Assembly (NCBI RefSeq): GCF_007858255.1
Contig: NZ_VFEU01000006.1
Coordinates: 294,356-358,355, forward strand
Direction of reading: 5' to 3'
Source of the DNA: Pseudomonas rhodesiae
GTDB taxonomy: Bacteria > Pseudomonadota > Gammaproteobacteria > Pseudomonadales > Pseudomonadaceae
DNA: 64,000 nucleotides
The notes beneath the pieces were generated by a model, which did not search any database, was not told the origin of the DNA, and saw only the letters and a program-made list of their open reading frames with translations. A program made the position numbers and the translations under genes. Within the stretch, counting starts at the first letter, position 1; each line of letters begins with the position of its first letter. Below, in pieces: positions 58,099-64,000 of the stretch.

Positions 58099-58653
58099 TT
58101 AGCGCTGGCTCGACCAGTAATCATGCAACGCCCGCGCTGCCGGTTCGATCTGGCCGGCGCGCTGCTGGTGGGCCTGGATATCCAGGTCGGCGGGCAATTC
58201 AAAGTTGTCCTGTTCGGCGCACCAGGAGATTTTCTCCAGATTCGCTGCCTGTTCGGTCGGCAGCGGCGGCCAGTTACCGATGGCAGCGCCACGGATGTAG
58301 CCAAAGCACCATTCTTCAGCCAGGGTCACCGTCTGTGCCCGATGCTCGGTTTCGTCAAAGCGCGGCGTGAAGCCCGGGGCGTCGCCGGCCAGTTGCGCCG
58401 CCAGGGTGTTGAGGTGGCGCACGCACAGGTCCAGAAACTGCTGCGCCTCGTCGGCGCTTTCCCACTCGGGGTTCTGGCCGCCCCAGATCGCCGGGAACCA
58501 CTCGGCGATGTCTACCGGCGCCGGGCCGGAGACCAGCGCGGTGAAATAGCCGTCGAGTTCGGCCACGTTCAACACGGAGTGGTCATCGCCGTACTTGAGC
58601 AGGGTGTCTTCCAGGGCGGCGAAATCGGCGGGGGCGAGGGGCTGGGCGTGCAT
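58099..58653 (-). CDS. YecA/UPF0149 family protein
   Basis: 184 residues. The N-terminal LEDTLLKYGDDHSVLNVAELDGYFTALVSGPAPVDIAEWFPAIWGG is the typical YecA/YgfB core, a helical bundle of unknown function; the C-terminal SEC-C zinc motif seen in some YecA proteins is missing. Start ATG 58653 (MHAQPLAPAD), because AAAGGAT stands 6 bp upstream; ATG 58659 would be too close to it. Divergent from the dienoyl-CoA isomerase gene. Confidence 0.8.
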   Translation of the reverse strand: MHAQPLAPADFAALEDTLLKYGDDHSVLNVAELDGYFTALVSGPAPVDIAEWFPAIWGGQNPEWESADEAQQFLDLCVRHLNTLAAQLAGDAPGFTPRFDETEHRAQTVTLAEEWCFGYIRGAAIGNWPPLPTEQAANLEKISWCAEQDNFELPADLDIQAHQQRAGQIEPAARALHDYWSSQR

Positions 58654-58838
58654 GGGCATATCCTTTAAACGTCGAACGCCGCACATTGCGCGGCTCAAAG
58701 CACGAAGGATGGCGTGTGCGCGGGGTTTTATCCAGCCTCTTTTCCATCCCGCTGGCCAGTCCCGCTTTTGGCCGATGCGCCGTCGCGCACCCTTGTTATA
58801 GTCTGGGCCTTCACCTTCGCCAGTCAGGGATCATGGCC

Positions 58839-59651
58839 ATGTCCGAATACCAAGCCTTTGTCGTCGAACTCAACGGCAACGTTGCCCATGTGCAGATCAA
58901 CCGCCCGGAAAAAATCAACGCGATGAACGCCGCGTTCTGGACCGAGATCATCGACATTTTCCAATGGATCGACGACACCGACGCCGTGCGCGCCGTGGTG
59001 CTCAGCGGTGCCGGCAAGCATTTTTCCTCCGGTATCGACCTGATGATGCTAGCCTCGGTGGCCAATGACCTGGGCAAAGACGTGGGCCGCAACGCGCGCT
59101 TGCTGCGGCGCAAGATCCTCGAACTGCAAGCCTCGTTCAATGCCGTGGACAATTGCCGCAAGCCAGTGCTGGCGGCGATCCAGGGCTATTGCATCGGTGG
59201 CGCGATCGACCTGATCAGTGCCTGTGACATGCGCTATGCCGCCGAAGATGCGCAGTTCTCCATCAAGGAAATCGATATCGGCATGGCCGCCGACGTCGGC
59301 ACGCTGCAACGCCTGCCGCGCATCATCGGCGACGGTATGCTGCGCGAACTGGCTTACACCGGGCGCATGTTCGGCGCAGAAGAGGCGCGCAGCATCGGCC
59401 TGGTCAACCGTGTGTATGCCGATCACGACAGCCTGTTGGCCGGCGTGCTGGAGATCGCTCGGGACATCGCGGCCAAATCGCCGATTGCCGTCACCGGCAC
59501 CAAGGCAATGATCAGCTATATGCGTGACCATACAGTCAATGACGGGCTGGAGTACGTTGCCACCTGGAACTCGGCTATGTTGCAATCCAACGACCTGCGT
59601 GTGGCCATCGCGGCCCATATGAGCAAGCAGACACCCGAATTCGTGGATTGA
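58839..59651 (+). CDS. Delta(3,5)-delta(2,4)-dienoyl-CoA isomerase (crotonase family)
   Basis: 270 residues. It has the oxyanion-hole segment [16 protein letters not shown] and the ECH1-type active-site region [40 protein letters not shown], whose Asp, Glu and Asp correspond to the three acidic residues of rat ECH1. It helps degrade unsaturated fatty acids with odd-position double bonds. Start ATG 58839 ([11 protein letters not shown]), because CAGGGA is 7 bp upstream; ATG 58833 is too close. It probably forms an operon with nudC, 5 bp downstream. Confidence 0.87.
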   Translation: MSEYQAFVVELNGNVAHVQINRPEKINAMNAAFWTEIIDIFQWIDDTDAVRAVVLSGAGKHFSSGIDLMMLASVANDLGKDVGRNARLLRRKILELQASFNAVDNCRKPVLAAIQGYCIGGAIDLISACDMRYAAEDAQFSIKEIDIGMAADVGTLQRLPRIIGDGMLRELAYTGRMFGAEEARSIGLVNRVYADHDSLLAGVLEIARDIAAKSPIAVTGTKAMISYMRDHTVNDGLEYVATWNSAMLQSNDLRVAIAAHMSKQTPEFVD

Positions 59652-59656
59652 TAGAC

Positions 59657-60490
59657 ATGACCCCAGGCTGGATTACCACAACGCTTCTGGACAACGACAC
59701 CCCTGGCGGCTGGGCTGTCGCCCGCAGCCGCGAAGGCTTTTTACACGACGCCAATGGCCCGCTGTTTCCGCGGGAGTGGCTCAAGCGTCAGGACCTTTCG
59801 GTGTTCGCCGAACACGGTATCGGCCACCTCGACGGCGAGCCGGTGTACCTGCTGGAGCTCAACGCCCCCAGCGATGTGCTCGGCTGCAGTTGGCAGGGCT
59901 TGCGCGGTTTTATGCTGCAAGGCGATCACACCCTGTACAAAGTGCTGGGTTACGCCGCGCAGATCGGCACCTGGGCCCGCGAGCACCGCTTTTGCGGCAG
60001 CTGCGGCCTGGCCATGGTGCAAGTGCCACGCGAACGCGCAATGTATTGCCAGGCGTGCGACCTGCGCAGTTACCCGCGCATCTCGCCGAGCATGATCGTG
60101 CTGGTGACCCGTGGCGACGAAATCCTGCTGGCCCGTTCGCCGCGTTTTGTGACCGGGGTCTATAGCACGTTGGCCGGGTTTGCCGAGCCGGGGGAGTCGG
60201 CCGAAGACTGCCTGATTCGCGAGGTGCGCGAGGAAGTGCAGGTGGAAGTGCAGAATATCCAGTACATGGGCAGCCAGTGCTGGCCGTTCCCCCATTCGAT
60301 GATGCTCGGCTTCCATGCCGAGTACGCCGGTGGCGACATCGTGCCCCAGGCCGACGAGATCGAGGACGCGCAGTGGTTCAACATCCATGACCTGCCGCCG
60401 TTGCCGGCGTCGCGTTCGATTGCGCGCTACCTGATCGACCTCTATGTGGCGCGCCGCTTAGGCCACGCTGAACCAGTGCTGCCAGGCTAA
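59657..60490 (+). CDS. nudC: NAD+ diphosphatase / NAD-RNA decapping hydrolase NudC
   Basis: 277 residues. Four zinc-binding Cys are visible (CGSC and CQAC, about residues 113-136). The Nudix box is [25 protein letters not shown], with all catalytic Glu present. NudC hydrolyses NADH or NAD to NMNH and AMP and decaps NAD-RNA. The family's SQPWPFPxS motif is here SQCWPFPHS, with Cys in place of Pro, so dinucleotide specificity may differ slightly. Its end overlaps the convergent TauE/SafE gene by 33 bp. Confidence 0.92.
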   Translation: MTPGWITTTLLDNDTPGGWAVARSREGFLHDANGPLFPREWLKRQDLSVFAEHGIGHLDGEPVYLLELNAPSDVLGCSWQGLRGFMLQGDHTLYKVLGYAAQIGTWAREHRFCGSCGLAMVQVPRERAMYCQACDLRSYPRISPSMIVLVTRGDEILLARSPRFVTGVYSTLAGFAEPGESAEDCLIREVREEVQVEVQNIQYMGSQCWPFPHSMMLGFHAEYAGGDIVPQADEIEDAQWFNIHDLPPLPASRSIARYLIDLYVARRLGHAEPVLPG

Positions 60491-61237
60491 GCGCACGGTC
60501 AGGCCGAGGACCACGGTGATAAACACCGGACGAATGAATTTGGCGCCGCCGCTGATCGCGCTGCGAGCGCCAAAGAAGGCCCCGCCCATCACCGAAATCC
60601 CCATCGCCAGGCCGACTATCCAGTCCACCGAACCGTTGAAGATAAACACCGACAGCGCTGCCGCGTTGCTGACGAAGTTCATGCTGCGTGCCACACCGCT
60701 GGCCTTGACCAGGTCGATGGGGTGCAGCAGCAGGGTGCTGACGGTCCAGAACGCCCCGGTGCCCGGGCCTGCTACGCCATCGTAGAAGCCCAGGCCGAAG
60801 CCTTGGGTGGCCTGCCACTTTTTCTTGATCGGCGCGTCGACGTCCAGCGGCGCCTTGGGCGTGCCGCCGAACAACAGATACAGGCCGCAGGCGAATACGA
60901 TCACCGGCAGCATTTTGTTCAGGGCCTCGGCTGGCAGGTAGTGGGCGACCACCGCACCGGCCAGAGCGCCCACCAGCGTGCCGATGATGGCGTGCATCCA
61001 TTGACGCGGGTGAAAAAGCTTGCGGCGGTAAAAAGTAAAACTGGCGGTGGCCGAGCCGAAGGTGGAACTGAGCTTGTTGGTGCCCAGCACCAAGTGCGGC
61101 GGCATGCCGGCGGTGAGCAGCGCCGGGGTGGTCAACAGCCCGCCACCGCCAGCGATGGCATCGATAAAACCGGCAATAAAGGCCACGACGGCGAGGATGG
61201 CGAGGGTGGTGAGATCAACGCTGAGTTCGAAGGGCAT
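60458..61237 (-). CDS. TSUP/TauE-SafE family membrane transporter
   Basis: 259 residues with eight predicted helices in two related halves ([22 protein letters not shown] in the first; [19 protein letters not shown] in the second). Members export or take up sulfite, sulfonates or other organosulfur anions; the substrate cannot be predicted. Ends overlapping nudC. Start 61237 ([12 protein letters not shown]). Confidence 0.87.
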   Translation of the reverse strand: MPFELSVDLTTLAILAVVAFIAGFIDAIAGGGGLLTTPALLTAGMPPHLVLGTNKLSSTFGSATASFTFYRRKLFHPRQWMHAIIGTLVGALAGAVVAHYLPAEALNKMLPVIVFACGLYLLFGGTPKAPLDVDAPIKKKWQATQGFGLGFYDGVAGPGTGAFWTVSTLLLHPIDLVKASGVARSMNFVSNAAALSVFIFNGSVDWIVGLAMGISVMGGAFFGARSAISGGAKFIRPVFITVVLGLTVRLAWQHWFSVA

Positions 61238-61311
61238 GGGCAGGGCTTATGGTTGGCAGGGCGCTATGCGGAAGGTCGCCATCTTACCTGCCGAATGTAT
61301 GCAGAACCAAC

Positions 61312-61401
61312 TATGGGAGGGTGCTTACCCCCGATTGCGGTGTATCAGTGACAGATAAGCTGATTGACACATCGCAATCGGGGACAGCCCCCTCCCACCT
61401 A
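61312..61401. repeat. Inverted REP pair
   Basis: TATGGGAGGGTGCTTACCCC and GCAATCGGGGACAGCCCCCT bound a roughly 90 bp palindrome of the same family as 7301. It separates the TauE/SafE gene from the end of pcs. Confidence 0.75.
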
Positions 61402-61406
61402 TTTGG

Positions 61407-62123
61407 CTATTTGTGGTTGCCCAGCCACTCCAGCGCGGTGCGCCAGATGCAAATCCCCAGAAAGTATGCCGACATCAGCGACCACAAGCCGAATGTCCAC
61501 GGATTGGTGTTGGGATAATCCACGACCATCAAAAAGCTGCACAGCAACCAGATGGTGGTCACCGCGATATTGATCGGCATAAAGCGCTTGACCCGAAACG
61601 GGTGCAGAAACTTCATCGGCGTGACGGTCAGCAGGGCCAAACCGATGACCGTCAGCAAGGTGACCCACGCGTCCGGCTGGATGATGTACACGCACAGGGC
61701 TACCACGTTCCAGGCGGCGGGGAAGCCGACGAAATAGTTGTCCTTGCTTTTCATGTTGACGTTGCAGAAGCAGAACAACGACGACACCAGGATCACCGAC
61801 ACGGTAAACAGATGGGTGAAGTCCGGCAGGTCGATGTAGCGGTAGATAAACAGCGCGGGGATAAACACGTAGGTGAGGTAATCGATCACCAAATCCAGCA
61901 CCGAACCGTCGAAGCTCGGCAGTACCGTGCTGACATTGACGCGCCGCGCCAGGGAGCCGTCGAGGCCATCCACCACCAGCGCCAGGCCCAGCCACAACAG
62001 GCAAGCCTTGGGCGAGTTTTCCAGCAGGGCCAGGGTGGCCAGGAAGGCCAGGACCACACCGGTGGCGGTAAAGCCGTGGGCGCCCCAGGCTTTGATTCTG
62101 GCTACATGCAGGGTCGATATCAC
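61407..62123 (-). CDS. pcs: Phosphatidylcholine synthase Pcs
   Basis: 238 residues, an integral membrane CDP-alcohol phosphatidyltransferase with about eight helices. The catalytic motif DGLDGSLARRVNVSTVLPSF and DGSVLDLVIDY matches DGx2ARx8Gx3Dx3D. It joins CDP-diacylglycerol and choline in one step. The start is GTG 62123 (read as Met, then ISTLHVARIKAWG), with GGAG 8 bp upstream. Single gene, with REP DNA on its 3' side. Confidence 0.92.
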   Translation of the reverse strand: MISTLHVARIKAWGAHGFTATGVVLAFLATLALLENSPKACLLWLGLALVVDGLDGSLARRVNVSTVLPSFDGSVLDLVIDYLTYVFIPALFIYRYIDLPDFTHLFTVSVILVSSLFCFCNVNMKSKDNYFVGFPAAWNVVALCVYIIQPDAWVTLLTVIGLALLTVTPMKFLHPFRVKRFMPINIAVTTIWLLCSFLMVVDYPNTNPWTFGLWSLMSAYFLGICIWRTALEWLGNHK

Positions 62124-62271
62124 GGGCGGTTCTCCAAAGGTGGAACGGGGCAGCCGACAACGTGACGCGGTCGAGTCTGGCCGGGGAATGCAGGTATCGA
62201 CCGGGAAGGGGGGGGATAAGGTTCACCGCCCGGCGTCTTGCTTAGGGTAGCAAGCGTAGGACGTTTCGGCA

Positions 62272-63186
62272 TCAGCCCTGGCGAAACACCAGGGCTTTGA
62301 GGCCACTTTGTGGGTCGATGTCGGGAAATTCCGGCGGGTTCGCCAGGCGCTGCACGAAATGCAGCCCCGGCGCTTCGCGGGTCACGCCATCGATCAGGAA
62401 GTCTTCGCCGAAGGCCGGATCGTTCATGCACGCCAGCACCGTGCCCTGAGCGGTCAGCAGTTCCGGCAGGCGTCGCAGCACGCGCTGATAGTCCTTGGTC
62501 AGCAGAAAACTGCCTTTCTGGAACGATGGCGGGTCGATGATCACCAGATCATAGGGGCCGTTGTTGATCACTTTTGCCCAGGATTTGAACAGGTCATGGC
62601 CCAGAAACGTGACGCGGCTCAGGTCATGGCCGTTGAGCCGATGATTGTCGCGGCCACGGCTCAGGGCGCCGCGTGCCATGTCCAGATTCACCACGTGCTC
62701 GGCACCGCCTTCGATGGCCGCCACGGAAAAGCCGCAGGTGTAGGCAAACAGATTGAGCACGCGCTGGCCCTTGGCCTGTTCGCGCACCCATTGGCGCCCG
62801 TAGCGCATATCGAGGAACAACCCGGTGTTCTGCTTTTTACCCAGGTCGATCAGGTAACGCAGGCCACCCTCGGTGATGATCTGCTCGTCGATCGCTTGCC
62901 CCACCAGCCATTCGGTGGTGCTTTGTGGCAAGTAACGGTGTTGCAGGGCGATTGTGTAAGCGCTGAACTCGCTTTGCAGCAGCTGTTTCAGGGCTTCCAG
63001 CTGTGCCGCCTGCGGCTCCTTGAATAGCGAGACCAGCAGCACGCCTTGCAGCCAATCCACCGTCAGTTGCTCCAGGCCCGGCCAGCAACGGCCACGGCCG
63101 TGGAACAGGCGTCGGGTTTCACTGGGCGGGTTGGCCAGGGCCGTCAGCAGGTGAGCGTGGAGGGTAGCGAGTGCGTCTGGGGTCAT
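62272..63186 (-). CDS. Class I SAM-dependent rRNA-type methyltransferase (RlmI/RlmK-like)
   Basis: 304 residues. An N-terminal region (about 1-120) precedes a Rossmann SAM domain: VLNLFAYTCGFSVAAIEGGAEHVVNLDM is motif I, NGPYDLVIIDPPSFQKGSF holds the DPPS catalytic motif. This is typical of the C-terminal half of RlmKL and of RlmI methyltransferases, but the PUA or THUMP domain is absent, so it may be a shorter paralogue with an undefined RNA target. Start ATG 63186 (MTPDALATLHAH). A much longer open frame upstream is not supported. Confidence 0.82.
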   Translation of the reverse strand: MTPDALATLHAHLLTALANPPSETRRLFHGRGRCWPGLEQLTVDWLQGVLLVSLFKEPQAAQLEALKQLLQSEFSAYTIALQHRYLPQSTTEWLVGQAIDEQIITEGGLRYLIDLGKKQNTGLFLDMRYGRQWVREQAKGQRVLNLFAYTCGFSVAAIEGGAEHVVNLDMARGALSRGRDNHRLNGHDLSRVTFLGHDLFKSWAKVINNGPYDLVIIDPPSFQKGSFLLTKDYQRVLRRLPELLTAQGTVLACMNDPAFGEDFLIDGVTREAPGLHFVQRLANPPEFPDIDPQSGLKALVFRQG

Positions 63187-63278
63187 CGTTGAGCGTCGGT
63201 GATTGAGCGGGCGGCATTTTAACCACACGCGAGGAATGGAGCGGTATGAAGTGACACACAACGGCCTGAATTCGAGCG

Positions 63279-63767
63279 CTACATGGCGGCAATCAGAGCA
63301 GGCCCAAAGGCGTCCTTGAGGAAATTCGGCGCGATATATCGCTGGTAATGCGCCTCGGACAACAGGAAAAACTCCCGATCGATGGCATCGCGCAAATCCG
63401 CCAGATGACGTTCGCGAAACTCCGGCAACAGCGCCAGACCGTAAGCGTCCAGGCGGGAGATCACCCGCGCACCGCGCGCGATCAACTGATACGCCCAGCA
63501 ATATGGCGACTGCTGGGGCATAAAACGGATCTGGCGGTCCTGCAGCTGCTGACGCAAGCGCTGGGGGTCGAACACTTCCAACTTGCTGGCCATCACCTGC
63601 ACCAGCAACTGCTCCAGACGCTGCCACACCGCGCGCTTTTCCTCGGCGTTGTAGCCATTCCACTGGATCACTTCATGGTGATAGCGCTTGCAACCCCGGC
63701 AGACCAGGTCACCGTACACGGTGGAGCACAGGCCGACGCAGGGGGTCTTGATGGTTTGGTTAGGCAT
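63279..63767 (-). CDS. DUF1289 domain protein
   Basis: 162 residues. The N-terminal PCVGLCSTVYGDLVCRGCKRYHHEV has four Cys (CxxxC...CxxC), typical of DUF1289, which probably binds a metal or iron-sulfur cluster (inference). The rest is helical, with WQRLEQLLVQVMASKLEVF and FRERHLADLRDAIDREFF. Function unknown. Lies between the methyltransferase and nrdB on the same strand. Confidence 0.8.
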   Translation of the reverse strand: MPNQTIKTPCVGLCSTVYGDLVCRGCKRYHHEVIQWNGYNAEEKRAVWQRLEQLLVQVMASKLEVFDPQRLRQQLQDRQIRFMPQQSPYCWAYQLIARGARVISRLDAYGLALLPEFRERHLADLRDAIDREFFLLSEAHYQRYIAPNFLKDAFGPALIAAM

Positions 63768-63805
63768 AAAAGGCTATTGGCAAAGTCTGTAGCGCACCGC
63801 GGCGC

Positions 63806-63838
63806 CCATGTTGGGGCGGGCAAGCCCGCTCCCACATT
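63806..63838. repeat. REP element
   Basis: CATGTTGGGGCGGGCAAGCC and CGCTCCCACATT form one palindromic unit between the nrdB stop (63855) and the DUF1289 gene start (63767). Probably a terminator or mRNA-stabilising structure. Confidence 0.7.
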
Positions 63839-63854
63839 GATGCGTGTTCGTGGA

Positions 63855-64000
63855 TCAGTCCCAGCTCAGCGCTCCGCCGGTCTGGTACTCGATCACGCGG
63901 GTTTCGAAGAAGTTTTTCTCTTTCTTCAAGTCCATGATCTCGCTCATCCACGGGAACGGGTTGGTCGTGCCTGGATACTCTTCCTTCAAGCCAATCTGCG
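63855..64000 (-). CDS. nrdB: Ribonucleotide reductase class Ia beta subunit, C-terminal part
   Basis: The gene enters from the right edge; 47 complete codons are visible. The residues read QIGLKEEYPGTTNPFPWMSE and end in the tail VIEYQTGGALSWD, which is the conserved C-terminus of Pseudomonas NrdB that docks on NrdA. The NrdB diferric-tyrosyl domain lies outside the window. Confidence 0.9.
   Translation of the reverse strand, partial: QIGLKEEYPGTTNPFPWMSEIMDLKKEKNFFETRVIEYQTGGALSWD

Noticed and set aside
62209..62216. An 8 bp G tract near pcs
   Set aside because: It is upstream of the pcs start by about 85 bp and not in the gene; a phase-variation role cannot be supported from one tract.

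Overview
The window reads as chromosomal DNA of a fluorescent pseudomonad (Pseudomonas fluorescens group). The reasons are high-GC coding sequence, a complete mannitol/arabitol locus of the P. fluorescens type (mtlR, mtlEFGKDYZ), a MuxABC-OpmB efflux operon, SfnG, short-form Pseudomonas families (DUF1652, DUF3203) and many palindromic REP elements of the 'gtgggaggggGCTTGCccccgat' kind. Most of it is ordinary core and accessory metabolism. No tRNA, rRNA, CRISPR array, insertion sequence or prophage was seen.

Layout. 1-1.7 kb: divergent sulfur-scavenging genes (acyl-CoA-dehydrogenase-like flavoprotein, partial; sfnG) with facing sigma54-type promoters. 1.66-1.96 kb: a duplicated palindromic repeat. 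1.9-2.9 kb: a ParD-like antitoxin gene overlapping an extra methionine aminopeptidase, preceded by three operator half-sites 11 bp apart. 3.0-4.2 kb: a short threonine deaminase behind what looks like a classical attenuator with an Ile/Thr-containing leader peptide. 4.8-13.2 kb: mtlEFGKDYZ on the minus strand, with REP pairs between genes. 13.5-18.1 kb: a 1544-codon toxin-like gene lying between mtlE and its regulator mtlR (18.4-19.3 kb). 19.4-21.4 kb: a glycosyltransferase and Tpx. 21.6-30.7 kb: muxABC-opmB. 30.8-33.7 kb: an MHYT-GGDEF-EAL protein and an SDR. 33.9-37.8 kb: a MocR-type regulator, an orphan CcoG, DUF3203 and MgtC. 37.9-39.3 kb: a serralysin-type metalloprotease without its transporter. 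39.5-47.5 kb: a tiny proline-rich protein and the glgE - treS/maltokinase - glgB operon. 47.7-52.1 kb: a diguanylate cyclase, a hybrid histidine kinase and a CAP-domain protein. 52.1-56.3 kb: two divergent regulator/target pairs (MFS/LysR, TetR/quinone-reductase-like) and a GNAT. 56.3-58.0 kb: a stand-alone EPSP synthase and an unknown gene. 58.1-64 kb: YecA-like, dienoyl-CoA isomerase, NudC, TauE/SafE, phosphatidylcholine synthase, methyltransferase, DUF1289 and the 3' end of nrdB.

The most interesting elements are three. First, the toxin-like protein carries a MARTX/TcdB-like His-Cys autoprotease dyad (H1210/C1257) followed by a C-terminal CheD/CNF1-like deamidase (C1411/H1432), and it sits inside the mannitol regulon. 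Second, the attenuator stands upstream of a threonine deaminase that lacks the allosteric domain. Third, the ParD-like/methionine aminopeptidase pair looks like a toxin-antitoxin-style module in which the partner is a Map enzyme. All functional statements come from reading motifs and from knowledge of the families; no database search was run.
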